Below, piece by piece: positions 50,177 through 58,192 of a stretch of DNA of 64,000 bases. The notes under the pieces are model-generated. The model ran no database searches and was not told where the DNA came from. It worked only from the letters and a program-made list of their open reading frames with translations. How positions within the stretch are numbered: position 1 is the stretch's first letter; each line of letters begins with the position of its first letter. Origin of the DNA: Peptoniphilus duerdenii ATCC BAA-1640. GTDB lineage: Bacteria > Bacillota > Clostridia > Tissierellales > Peptoniphilaceae. Location: contig NZ_GL397071.1 of NCBI RefSeq assembly GCF_000146345.1, positions 1,567,504 to 1,631,503 on the forward strand, in the 5' to 3' direction. The translations under genes and the position numbers were made by a program.

Positions 50177-51045
50177 TACTTACTCCTGTTTAAAAGATCT
50201 CTAGCAATGTTCTTTAATTCATCGGTATTTCTATCTATCTCTTCCAAATAATTAATTGCTTTATTATATGTCTTCATAAGCAGGCTTTCCAATTCTTCCT
50301 TGCTAACAAGCTTAGATAATGTAGCAACATCACTATTTAAATCATCTTCATAATCTAGAATATCATCCTTAATTTGATATTGAAGTCCTAGTTGTTCAGC
50401 ATATCCTTCTATTGAAATCAGCTCTTCTGGTGTTGCTCCACCCATTATTGCACCTACAGCTAAAGGGGCTTTTATAAGCGCACCTGTCTTAAGTTTGTAC
50501 ATTGTTTCAACCTCTTCTAAACTCATTTCATCTACTGAAAGGTCTATGTCTATTGTCTGTCCGCCGACCATTCCTTGAATTCCAGAGCTTGAAAAAATAT
50601 ATCTAAATGATTTTATAGCTCTTTTTAATTTTATTGGATCTGTTATACCTTCTAATTCTTTGGCTACAACTTCAGCAGCTAAGTTTAATAAACCGTCACC
50701 TGCCAATATAGCTATAGCTTCATTATAAACCTTGTGATTTGTTGGTTTTCCTCTACGTATATCGTCATTATCCATTGCTGGAAGATCATCATGAATTAAA
50801 CTGTAGGTGTGAATATATTCTAAAGCTACAGCAAATGGAATAATTTCAGAGAAATTTTTTGAATCATCATTAAAAATACTATAACTCACAAGAGCTAGAA
50901 TTGGTCTTACTCTCTTGCCTCCAGTTGATAGTGAGTATTTCATAGATTCATAAATCTTTTTTTGAAAATCATCAGTAGTTGGAATATTGGTATATAAATT
51001 TTGATCGATTATATTTATAAGTTCTTCATACCTATTTGTTGTCAC
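50176..51045 (-). CDS. ispA: Farnesyl/polyprenyl diphosphate synthase
   Basis: 289 residues. It condenses isopentenyl diphosphate with allylic diphosphates. The first Asp-rich motif is SLIHDDLPAMDNDDIRRGKP near 80, the second QIKDDILDYEDD near 225, with GGKRVRP near 37. Position between xseB and tlyA is the standard Firmicute place of ispA. It uses the C5 units made through IspD, IspF and IspH, also in this window. Confidence 0.95.
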   Translation of the reverse strand: MTTNRYEELINIIDQNLYTNIPTTDDFQKKIYESMKYSLSTGGKRVRPILALVSYSIFNDDSKNFSEIIPFAVALEYIHTYSLIHDDLPAMDNDDIRRGKPTNHKVYNEAIAILAGDGLLNLAAEVVAKELEGITDPIKLKRAIKSFRYIFSSSGIQGMVGGQTIDIDLSVDEMSLEEVETMYKLKTGALIKAPLAVGAIMGGATPEELISIEGYAEQLGLQYQIKDDILDYEDDLNSDVATLSKLVSKEELESLLMKTYNKAINYLEEIDRNTDELKNIARDLLNRSK

Positions 51046-51262
51046 GACTAAATTCCTCCAGTTTTATTTCTCCGTCTTGATTTTTAGAAAGAATTTCTAC
51101 TTTATTTTCATATTCTTGCAAGAGCTTACTGCAGTTTTTATAAAGTGCTATTCCTTCTTCGTATTTTTTTATTGATTCATCTAAACTTAAGTTTCCGCTT
51201 TCCAAATCTTCAACAATCTTTTCTAATCTCTTTACAGATTCTTCATAACTAAGATTTTCCAT
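51032..51262 (-). CDS. xseB: Exodeoxyribonuclease VII small subunit
   Basis: 76 residues forming the helical hairpin of the small subunit: LSYEESVKRLEKIVEDLESG, LSLDESIKKYEEGIALYKNC. Several copies bind each XseA. It directly follows xseA and overlaps ispA by 14 nt. Confidence 0.95.
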   Translation of the reverse strand: MENLSYEESVKRLEKIVEDLESGNLSLDESIKKYEEGIALYKNCSKLLQEYENKVEILSKNQDGEIKLEEFSRDNK

Positions 51263-52774
51263 TTATTTCCTCACTTTTTCTATACTTGTAACCTCTAAGT
51301 TAAGTATTCCATCTTCCAATAAAGATTTAATTGTACTTCCTACTTCTACATCATTTACAGATTTTATAAGTTTACCGTCTTTATAAATTCCAAAATTCTT
51401 TCTATGTTCCATATCTAATTTTGATTTTAAAATATTAAGTTTTAACAAATTATTCTGTAATTTTGAATCAATATTTGACTTTATCTTAGATTCAATAGAA
51501 TTTATATCAATTCTAAGATGCTTTATTTTAAAATAAAGATCTCTAAGAGATATTTCGTTATAAAGTGCTTTATTCTTTTGATATGCTTTGCTAATTTCAA
51601 GGAGTATATGTTTATCAAGCCTATTCTTATTGTAAATTAACCGAGTTTTTTTATAGTATAAATTATTTTGTAAAGATGCACTTATAAATCTATAGTTTTT
51701 TAAATTAATTTTGTGTCTATTTATATTTTCTGCAATAAGTCTATCTTTAAAATTTTTTAATTTTACAACTTCTAATCTATTACTAGTTATCCTTTCCTTG
51801 GTGGACCAAGTAATCCTATCTCTATATAAACTTAACTTATGTTTATTTTCGTTTATTAGTAAAACAGGAGAATGAGAATTTAAACCATATCTTAATCTTT
51901 GCAATTTTGTATCCCTAATCATTAGCTTGTTAGAAATACTAACATCCATTCTCTTTTTTAAATCAAAAATATTTTCAATCATATCAGACAGCTTACATGA
52001 GACAAGCTCTGCTGCTGCTGATGGAGTTGGTGCTCTTAAATCTGCGACATAGTCACTAATAGAGAAATCTATTTCATGACCAACTGCTGAAATAATAGGA
52101 GTGCTTAGTTTAAATATTGTCCTAGCAATATTCTCGTCGTTAAAGACGAATAGATCTTCTTTAGATCCACCACCTCGAGCCAAAATTATACAGTCAAGTT
52201 TCATTTTATCCAGAGTCTGAAGCCCTTCTATTATAGTTTCTGCTGCCCCTTCTCCTTGCACCAAAGAAGGATAAATTATAATATCTATATTTTTATTCCT
52301 TCTTTTCATTACATTTAAAATATCTGTAATAGCCGCTCCTGTAGGAGAAGTCACAACTCCTATCCTATTTGGAAACTTAGGTATTTGTTTTTTATGAATC
52401 GAATCAAATAGCCCTTCTTTGTCTAGTTTTTCTTTTAAAAGTGTAAATTTTCTAAGTAATGATCCTTCCCCACTTAGTTCGAAGCTTTTAACTACAAAAA
52501 TGATTTTTGAAGTTTTTTCAGAAAGTGTAACTGCTCCAGTTATGATTAATCTATCTCCCTCCTCAGGAAATAATTCAATATCTGAGGTATCTACAACACT
52601 CATAAAACAATCTATCTTTGAATTGTCATCTTTTAATGAAAAAAATAGATTGCCTGAACTGTGTTTATTATAGTTACTTACCTCTCCTTCTACCGAAAGA
52701 TCATTGATAAAATAATCTAATTTTAAATATTTCGATATGTAATTGGTTAATTCACTTACTTTTAAAACACTCAT
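51263..52774 (-). CDS. xseA: Exodeoxyribonuclease VII large subunit, long form
   Basis: 503 residues. An N-terminal OB domain (LSVEGEVSNYNKHSSGNLFF near 24) precedes the catalytic region with NRIGVVTSPTGAAITDIL near 135, LARGGGSKEDLFVFNDE near 195 and SAVGHEIDFSISDYVADLRA near 225. The enzyme degrades single-stranded DNA with XseB. It is somewhat longer than the usual 400-450 residues because the lysine-rich coiled C-terminal part is extended. A hairpin lies just before its start. Confidence 0.95.
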   Translation of the reverse strand: MSVLKVSELTNYISKYLKLDYFINDLSVEGEVSNYNKHSSGNLFFSLKDDNSKIDCFMSVVDTSDIELFPEEGDRLIITGAVTLSEKTSKIIFVVKSFELSGEGSLLRKFTLLKEKLDKEGLFDSIHKKQIPKFPNRIGVVTSPTGAAITDILNVMKRRNKNIDIIIYPSLVQGEGAAETIIEGLQTLDKMKLDCIILARGGGSKEDLFVFNDENIARTIFKLSTPIISAVGHEIDFSISDYVADLRAPTPSAAAELVSCKLSDMIENIFDLKKRMDVSISNKLMIRDTKLQRLRYGLNSHSPVLLINENKHKLSLYRDRITWSTKERITSNRLEVVKLKNFKDRLIAENINRHKINLKNYRFISASLQNNLYYKKTRLIYNKNRLDKHILLEISKAYQKNKALYNEISLRDLYFKIKHLRIDINSIESKIKSNIDSKLQNNLLKLNILKSKLDMEHRKNFGIYKDGKLIKSVNDVEVGSTIKSLLEDGILNLEVTSIEKVRK

Positions 52775-52783
52775 TTAAACACC

Positions 52784-52810
52784 AAGTACCCAGAGTGCCT
52801 CTGAGTACTT
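52784..52810 (-). other. Hairpin between nusB and xseA
   Basis: AAGTACcCAGAG and CTCTGaGTACTT pair with one mismatch around TGC. No T-run follows on the minus strand. The hairpin ends 10 nt before the xseA start and just ahead of its weak GGTG ribosome-binding site, so it may affect RNA processing or translation. Confidence 0.5.
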
Positions 52811-53216
52811 AACTTTCTTTTGCAAATTTTCTAAAAATTGTACCTAAAATTCCATTAATAAACTTAGGTGCCTCATTTGAGGAATATTCTCTAGCTATTT
52901 CTACAGCTTCATTTATTACAATGTTTGATGCCGTTGAAGTAAAGTATAATTCATAAACAGCAATTCTAAGTATCTGTCTATCAATATTTGAAATTCTTTC
53001 TAAGGACCAACCTTCAAGATTTGATTTGATAATTTCATCTATTTCTTCAAACTTGTCTATCATTCCCGAAATATGTTCTCGAATAAATTCGACTTCGTCT
53101 TCTTTTAAATCTGAATTTTCAAAATAAAAATCTAAAGCTTCATCAGAATAATCTTCATTTATATCCATTTGATAGAGAAGTTTCATTAGCCCTCTTCTAG
53201 CTACTCTTCTACTCAT
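52809..53216 (-). CDS. nusB: Transcription antitermination factor NusB
   Basis: 135 residues, all helical. MSRRVARRGLMKLLYQMDIN at the start and ISNIDRQILRIAVYELYF near 90, followed by INEAVEIAREYSSNEAPKFI, are the family signature. NusB binds boxA RNA with NusE in rRNA antitermination. It shares one base with the Asp23 gene, a common clostridial order. Confidence 0.96.
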   Translation of the reverse strand: MSRRVARRGLMKLLYQMDINEDYSDEALDFYFENSDLKEDEVEFIREHISGMIDKFEEIDEIIKSNLEGWSLERISNIDRQILRIAVYELYFTSTASNIVINEAVEIAREYSSNEAPKFINGILGTIFRKFAKES

Positions 53217-53590
53217 TAGGCTCTATCTTTTTCTGTGATATGGATGCCACTTACATGGACATTCACTTCTACTACAAATAGTCCAGTCATTGTTTCAACT
53301 TTTTCCTTGACTTCATCCTGAACTTTTTTTGCAATTTCTACTATATTGTTTCCAAATTCTACTGTTACATATATGTCGATTAATGCTTCTTTTTCACCAG
53401 CAGAAACTTTTACTCCACGATTTATATTTTTTACACCTAGTATGTCTGATACAGAACTTTTAAGGTTAGATTGTAGTCCTACAACTCCCTCAACTTCTGC
53501 TGCTGCATAAGATGCTATACTTTCAATAACTTCATCAGAAATTTGAATTGTTCCTTCTGAAATAGTGTCTACTAAATATTTATTTACCAT
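53216..53590 (-). CDS. Asp23/Gls24 family envelope stress protein
   Basis: 124 residues of the Asp23 fold (EGTIQISDEVIESIASYAAAEVEGVVGLQ; VSAGEKEALIDIYVTVEFGN). These proteins sit on the inner membrane face or in the cytosol and are linked to envelope stress; a copy before nusB is usual in clostridia. It has its own promoter and starts the long minus-strand operon that runs to ispH-rpsA. Confidence 0.92.
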   Translation of the reverse strand: MVNKYLVDTISEGTIQISDEVIESIASYAAAEVEGVVGLQSNLKSSVSDILGVKNINRGVKVSAGEKEALIDIYVTVEFGNNIVEIAKKVQDEVKEKVETMTGLFVVEVNVHVSGIHITEKDRA

Positions 53591-53610
53591 AGCACACCTC
53601 CCTATCGTTT

Positions 53611-53639
53611 ATTATAACAAAAAAAAGGCTGTAAAACAA
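53611..53639 (-). promoter_or_regulatory. Promoter of the Asp23-nusB operon
   Basis: On the minus strand TTGTTT (53634-53639), 17 bp, TATAAT (53611-53616), 21 bp before the Asp23 ATG. It directly follows the terminator of the upstream gene. Confidence 0.72.
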
Positions 53640-53665
53640 TAAAAATAGCCTCAATTGAGGCTATT
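53640..53665 (-). terminator. Terminator after the CD1247-like gene
   Basis: AATAGCCTCAATTGAGGCTATT (53644-53665) is an exact palindrome, followed on the minus strand by TTTATTG. It ends the efp/CD1247-like transcript. Confidence 0.85.
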
Positions 53666-53669
53666 CGTA

Positions 53670-53996
53670 TTATTCACAACCTTCACAATTTTCATCATCA
53701 CAACATGAATCAAAGTCAAAGTCGTCATCATCATAAAAATCAAAATCTTCTAAATCATCATAGTCATCATAATCAGAATCTTCGTTATAAACATAATCTT
53801 CAAGATCATCTAAATCTTCATCAACCATGGTTATATACTCTTCTAAATCTTCGTTTGATTCTTTCATTACATCTACAATGTCTTCTAGAACATCAACGAT
53901 TTCGATTAGAAGTTTAGCTTCTTTTGATTCTTCGTCTAATTCAAATCCATCTGTTAGGCCTTGTAAATAGGCTACTCTTTTTAATAAATAATCCAT
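53670..53996 (-). CDS. CD1247-type acidic protein with C-terminal cysteines
   Basis: 108 residues. The first 30 (YLLKRVAYLQGLTDGFELDE) resemble the CD1247 N-terminal domain found in clostridia, as I remember it. The rest is extremely acidic (many Asp, Glu and Tyr) and ends in a cluster of cysteines (DSCCDDENCEGCE), which could bind metal. No function is known to me. It lies 9 nt after efp, in the same transcript. Confidence 0.75.
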   Translation of the reverse strand: MDYLLKRVAYLQGLTDGFELDEESKEAKLLIEIVDVLEDIVDVMKESNEDLEEYITMVDEDLDDLEDYVYNEDSDYDDYDDLEDFDFYDDDDFDFDSCCDDENCEGCE

Positions 53997-54005
53997 ATGT
54001 CCTCC

Positions 54006-54563
54006 TTATGCTCTTGACATATATTCACCAGTTCTAGTGTCGATTCTTATAACATCTCCTGTGTTAATGAATAGTGGCACGTTTAGTGTAAAACCAGTCT
54101 CTACTGTTGCTGGTTTAGATCCACCTGAAGATGTGTCACCTTTTACTCCTGGTTCAGTAAATGTTACTTCAAGTTCAACGAAGTTTTCTGGTGTAACTCT
54201 AAATGGTTTACCTTTATAAAAGTTGATAGTCGCTGTATCATTTTCACGAGTGAATTGAAGTGCATCTCCTACCATATCTTTGTCAAATGGAATTTGTTCG
54301 TAAGTTTCATTGTCCATGAAATAGTATAGTTCTCCATCATTGTAAAGATATTGCATTTCTTTAGTTTCTATAACTGCACGTTCAAATCTTTCACTTGGGT
54401 TAAATGTTGTATCTTTTATTCCACCTGTAAGTACAGATTTAATTTTAGCTCTTACAAAAGCTGCTCCTTTTCCAGGTTTAACGTGTTGAAAGTCTATTAC
54501 TTCATAAACATCATTATCATATTCAAAAGTTAAGCCTTTCCTAAGATCTCCGGCTGAAATCAT
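54006..54563 (-). CDS. efp: Elongation factor P
   Basis: 185 residues, three beta-barrel domains. EF-P relieves ribosome stalling at proline runs. The tip of domain I reads [15 protein letters not shown], with the modified-lysine position in PGKG; LELEVTF and the C-terminal [19 protein letters not shown] are typical. GGAGG precedes the ATG. Confidence 0.98.
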   Translation of the reverse strand: MISAGDLRKGLTFEYDNDVYEVIDFQHVKPGKGAAFVRAKIKSVLTGGIKDTTFNPSERFERAVIETKEMQYLYNDGELYYFMDNETYEQIPFDKDMVGDALQFTRENDTATINFYKGKPFRVTPENFVELEVTFTEPGVKGDTSSGGSKPATVETGFTLNVPLFINTGDVIRIDTRTGEYMSRA

Positions 54564-54592
54564 ATTCTACCTCCTATATGTTTATCAAATTT

Positions 54593-54621
54593 ATTATATC
54601 AATAAGTTTATCTTACTACAA
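54593..54621 (-). promoter_or_regulatory. Promoter of efp
   Basis: On the minus strand TTGTAG (54616-54621), 17 bp, TATAAT (54593-54598), 30 bp before the efp start. It begins 8 bp after the last pilin-like gene ends. Confidence 0.68.
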
Positions 54622-54628
54622 GTAATTT

Positions 54629-55507
54629 CTAATTGACAATATCTGACGTTGTTATTTTATCAAGTTTAAAATTAAAATATTTAGGTAAATCATAACGAAT
54701 GTCTTTTAGAAAATTAAAATTATATATTAATTTTTTAGGCTTGACATAGTAAGCAGCAGTTCCCTTTACAATTATATTCTGTGATTTTTTAGAAAAGTCA
54801 ATAAGAATTCCTCTTACAGTAAAGTCAAATTCGTTATCAATTTCTCCATTGTTTATAAACATACCCTTAATAAAAATAGAATCCCTAAATACTAACCTAC
54901 CGTCGTTTATTATTGCTACAAATATATAGCTTGGAAATCTTTCAACAATTTTATTTGTTTCAACATCTTTAATTACTATTTCATCATTATCCAAAAAAAT
55001 TTCATTTTCATTTTTTAGATGAATCTTCGTTAAAACTCTAGGCTCATAAAACTTGAAAATACTTAGATTTTCTGAATCCTCCAAGGATATACCTTCTTTT
55101 TTAAGATAAATATCATTTATATCATGTCCACCAGCAACGCATCTTGTTGTAATTCCTTTATATTTTGATGTGATTCGAATTAAAAATTTGTTGTAATTGA
55201 AGGCTGGATCACTTTGAATAGTCGCTGTTATATCTGCATCATAATACTTTGAAAAATCAAATGGCAAAGTCATAGGACTTTCAAGAGAGCTATAATTATT
55301 TTCATAAAATTTTTCAAGTTCATCAATATGTTCACCAAATATAATATTTACAATTGATTCCGGTATATAATCTGCTTGTACTTGATTCTCTATATTTTTC
55401 AAAGAATTTACTCTATTTACACCAATTTTAATAATGCTAATAGCTAAAACTAATATAATACTGATAGTAATTAATGAGGTTAATAGCACATATCCGTTAC
55501 GTCTCAT
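54629..55507 (-). CDS. Pilin-like protein with N-terminal hydrophobic segment (PilX-like position)
   Basis: 292 residues. The N-terminus RRNGYVLLTSLITISIILVL is a degenerate prepilin motif (Gly then Tyr-Val-Leu-Leu) without the usual Glu5, like PilX/GspK-type minor pilins. The rest is beta-rich and unassigned. It overlaps the preceding gene by 11 nt and is the last of the pilin cluster. No terminator is seen before efp. Confidence 0.68.
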   Translation of the reverse strand: MRRNGYVLLTSLITISIILVLAISIIKIGVNRVNSLKNIENQVQADYIPESIVNIIFGEHIDELEKFYENNYSSLESPMTLPFDFSKYYDADITATIQSDPAFNYNKFLIRITSKYKGITTRCVAGGHDINDIYLKKEGISLEDSENLSIFKFYEPRVLTKIHLKNENEIFLDNDEIVIKDVETNKIVERFPSYIFVAIINDGRLVFRDSIFIKGMFINNGEIDNEFDFTVRGILIDFSKKSQNIIVKGTAAYYVKPKKLIYNFNFLKDIRYDLPKYFNFKLDKITTSDIVN

Positions 55508-56024
55508 CTCTACACCTCACTGCTACATTTTTCTTATATGTTAGACCAGAGGATGAAATTATTTCTATCTTTACAACTCCATTTTCTAAATTAATTGCAA
55601 AACTTTTTATATCATCTGCAAGTCTATTAGTTCCTATATTTTTATACTTTGAGATTCCCAAATTATATTTTTTTGAGGATGAAAAAGAATATCTATAAAT
55701 AGAATCAAATTTTCTTTTATATGAAATATGTTGAAATCTGTTATTGGGTTTTACATTTTCTCCCCAATCAATTCCTATTAATATTTCATCATTATTTACA
55801 GATTGAACTATAAATGAAGCTGCGCCTATTTCATCTGCTATATAATTTAAAGCAAATTCGCAATCATTGTAACCCTTGGTATATTTAGATAAAACTTTAT
55901 AGGTGTTTACACTATTATTAAAAGCGCTAAATAAAACCATTAAAATAATTGAAGATATGGCTATTGAAACTATAAGCTCAATCAGTGTAAATCCCTTTTT
56001 CCTTGAGGTATAAAATAATTTCAT
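55497..56024 (-). CDS. Prepilin-type protein, PilW/GspJ-like
   Basis: 175 residues. SRKKGFTLIELIVSIAISSII is a full type III prepilin leader (Gly-Phe, Glu5) followed by the hydrophobic helix; the remainder contains a NDCEFALNYIADEIG segment typical of PilW/ComGF-like pseudopilins. It would be cut and N-methylated by a PilD-type peptidase, not in the window. Its start overlaps the upstream gene by 47 nt, with AGGGGA as ribosome-binding site. Confidence 0.85.
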   Translation of the reverse strand: MKLFYTSRKKGFTLIELIVSIAISSIILMVLFSAFNNSVNTYKVLSKYTKGYNDCEFALNYIADEIGAASFIVQSVNNDEILIGIDWGENVKPNNRFQHISYKRKFDSIYRYSFSSSKKYNLGISKYKNIGTNRLADDIKSFAINLENGVVKIEIISSSGLTYKKNVAVRCRDET

Positions 56025-56301
56025 AATTATTTCCCCTATTATCTTCTTTTTTTAAAATAATCTTTTTTACTCCGCCAAAGTCCTCTTCTTCAAAATCTCC
56101 TGTAAGAACTCCTGATTTATAGTACGCCCCTATTAAAGATTCAGCATTATTTCTTAATTCTTCTATTACTTTTTCTTTAGATTCTAGATTATAGATTGAT
56201 TTTGATATAGTGCTAATTCCGGTCACTAAAGCAATCGAGATTATAGAAATCAAAAATATAGAAATGACAGATTCTAATAAAAAATATCCCTTTTTCATCA
56301 T
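55978..56301 (-). CDS. Prepilin-type protein, PilV/GspI-like
   Basis: 107 residues. MMKKGYFLLESVISIFLISI shows a prepilin cut site (Gly-Tyr with Glu5) and hydrophobic helix; the short body fits PilV/GspI minor pilins. Overlaps on both sides indicate one operon with the other three pilin genes. Confidence 0.83.
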   Translation of the reverse strand: MMKKGYFLLESVISIFLISIISIALVTGISTISKSIYNLESKEKVIEELRNNAESLIGAYYKSGVLTGDFEEEDFGGVKKIILKKEDNRGNNYEIILYLKEKGIYTD

Positions 56302-56738
56302 TCCACCCTCATATTTACATTTCCTGTAACAGGAGCAACTGTGATTGTGTATATTTTATTTTTCCCACCTAAGATCAAAGTTCCTGGTCCTTCATAACTA
56401 GGAGATCCTCTTTTTGTAAATGAAAAACTTTTGTTTTGATAAGGATATGAAATTACGTTTAAAACTTCAAAATCATAACTAAATTGTAGTTCACTTCCTA
56501 AGTATTGCTTATATCCAATGCTACTAAATTCTAATTTTGTTGTATCCCTCATCTTCATTGCCAATGTTCTGGTAGATTTTATATCATCTACTATCCTTTC
56601 TATTTCATGTTTTTCTTTAAATAATCCTAAATTCTTTATTCCATAGAATGCAGTGGATATTAGTATTGAGATAATAGATAAAACAAGAATCAGCTCTATA
56701 AGAGTGAATCCAGATTTTTTTGTATTTTTCTTATTCAT
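56298..56738 (-). CDS. Prepilin-type protein, GspH/FimT-like
   Basis: 146 residues with a classical leader, KKSGFTLIELILVLSIISIL, then a beta-rich domain that fits GspH/FimT minor pseudopilins (TLAMKMRDTTKLEF; TITVAPVTGNVNMRVE). It overlaps the PilO-like gene by 8 nt and the next pilin by 4 nt. Confidence 0.86.
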   Translation of the reverse strand: MNKKNTKKSGFTLIELILVLSIISILISTAFYGIKNLGLFKEKHEIERIVDDIKSTRTLAMKMRDTTKLEFSSIGYKQYLGSELQFSYDFEVLNVISYPYQNKSFSFTKRGSPSYEGPGTLILGGKNKIYTITVAPVTGNVNMRVE

Positions 56739-57930
56739 CTTTATTTTTATTATTTATATTACTTTTAGAATTATTGGTTTCATTTAAATTTGTTTTTTCA
56801 TTTTTCAATTTTGATTTCTTTTTTCTTTTAACCTTTGTAGTTTCTTTGTCTGAAGAAAGTTCTTCTAACTCATCATCATCTTTTAAATAAGTCAACTTAA
56901 GTTCTTTTTCATTGTTATAACTATCAACTATAGACATCTTTACAATATAGAATGTACCTTCCTCTAGTCCTTTGTATGTATTCTCATCAATTTGGTAATA
57001 AAAACCGTTTATATCTTTTGCATCGGGAATTATGATTTGATTATTCTTCTCTTGAACATAGCCTGCATAGATAGGATATCTCTTCATATCTTCTATATAA
57101 CCAAAAGTTCCCCATTGATTTATAGGATAATAAATAATTTTTAAAGATTCGCCATCTTTTAATTTTAAATTCTCAAAGAATAGATCTATAAATTGCATGT
57201 CAAAATTATTTTTGAATTCAAGATTTGTATACTTTACTTGAATCATGTCATCTATTGATTTTATAGCAGCATTTTCTGATGAACTTTCTATGTAGAACTC
57301 CCCATTATTTTTAATTAAATCTTCTTTTTTATCTGATTTTCCATCTATTTTATCATTATTAGACTTTTTAACATCATCTTTTTCTACTGAAGATTCAACA
57401 TTTTTATCTTTCTTTAAAAATATATCTTTCAAACTTTTTGTACTATCAATTTGATTTGTATTTTCTTCAATAGTTATCTTTTCATCAGTCTTAGCAAATA
57501 TATTTCCGCTATATCCATCTTCTAATAAATCAAATTCATAAGCTCTTCCTTTTACACCCAAAGTGTTTATGGCGGTAATAATATCGTCATAACTTCCTTT
57601 AAAGCTAAAAGTATAAGAATTGTCATCTTCACTATTAATAAAATTTGTGACCTCAGATTTTTTTAGGTTTAGAAAGTTTTGAACTGAACCTTTATTTTCT
57701 TCTTTTTTAATATTTGCCTCTGGTTTCTTTTCAATATTTTGTTTTTTTAATTTATTGTCTTCAATTTGATTTTCTAATTTTAAAATACTTAGATTCGACT
57801 CATAAATATCCCTATCTTTAGGCAATATTAAAAACTTATAAAAAATAAACTCTAGCAGAGTAAATAGAAATATTGCAAATAAAATTTTTTCTCTCTTACT
57901 TAATTTTCTATGAAATATTTTTTCTTCCAT
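56731..57930 (-). CDS. PilO-like single-pass protein, acidic/lysine-rich
   Basis: About 399 residues. A cytoplasmic N-terminus with many basic residues is followed by one membrane segment (about 18-37) and a coiled stretch (SILKLENQIEDNKLKKQNIE), the layout of PilO/GspM alignment proteins. Residues 95-150 could be the ferredoxin-like domain; long charged linkers follow. The ATG at 57930 has AGGAGA upstream; an upstream ATG at 57954 gives an unlikely start. It is the most upstream pilus gene left, about 85-95 bp from the transposon end. Confidence 0.7.
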   Translation of the reverse strand: MEEKIFHRKLSKREKILFAIFLFTLLEFIFYKFLILPKDRDIYESNLSILKLENQIEDNKLKKQNIEKKPEANIKKEENKGSVQNFLNLKKSEVTNFINSEDDNSYTFSFKGSYDDIITAINTLGVKGRAYEFDLLEDGYSGNIFAKTDEKITIEENTNQIDSTKSLKDIFLKKDKNVESSVEKDDVKKSNNDKIDGKSDKKEDLIKNNGEFYIESSSENAAIKSIDDMIQVKYTNLEFKNNFDMQFIDLFFENLKLKDGESLKIIYYPINQWGTFGYIEDMKRYPIYAGYVQEKNNQIIIPDAKDINGFYYQIDENTYKGLEEGTFYIVKMSIVDSYNNEKELKLTYLKDDDELEELSSDKETTKVKRKKKSKLKNEKTNLNETNNSKSNINNKNKDE

Positions 57931-57983
57931 ATTTATCTCCTGAAGTATATGCAAAACAATTTTTAATAATTAAATTTAACTTA

Positions 57984-57989
57984 ATTATA
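57984..57989 (-). promoter_or_regulatory. -10 element before the PilO-like gene
   Basis: TATAAT on the minus strand, 53 bp before the start codon. The matching -35 position (58007-58012) falls in the T-tract at the inferred transposon junction. Confidence 0.45.
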
Positions 57990-58059
57990 GAATATCACAT
58001 TAATCTATTTTTTATATTAAACAAAACATAGATTTCTAATTATCCTTTTAAATCTCATT

Positions 58060-58103
58060 AAATGCTCGCAAATCCTTATTCTAAAGGGCTTCGAGCATTT
58101 TTA
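58060..58103 (+). terminator. Terminator-like hairpin at the transposon end
   Basis: AAATGCTCG (58060-58068) and CGAGCATTT (58092-58100), with an inner stem, run into TTTTTA on the plus strand. It could shield the element or its flank from read-through. Confidence 0.65.
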
Positions 58104-58162
58104 CTGTTGGAAGATACTTCACGTTTCCTTATATATTTCCTCATGAATTGACTGTCAGAAGT

Positions 58163-58181
58163 GGTAAATTAGTAGTAAATT
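58163..58181. repeat. Direct repeats near the int end (Int arm-site type)
   Basis: GTAAATT occurs at 58164-58170 and 58175-58181, an 11-bp period inside related flanks (AGTAGTAAATT). Tn916 carries such DR-2 repeats as binding sites for the Int N-terminal domain; the assignment rests on that knowledge. Confidence 0.6.
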
Positions 58182-58192
58182 CATCTGTACTA

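Noticed and set aside
53705..53917. Plus-strand open frame rich in His and Asn opposite the acidic CD1247-like gene
   Set aside because: It is the antisense of Asp-codon repeats. The minus frame has a good start and follows efp closely.
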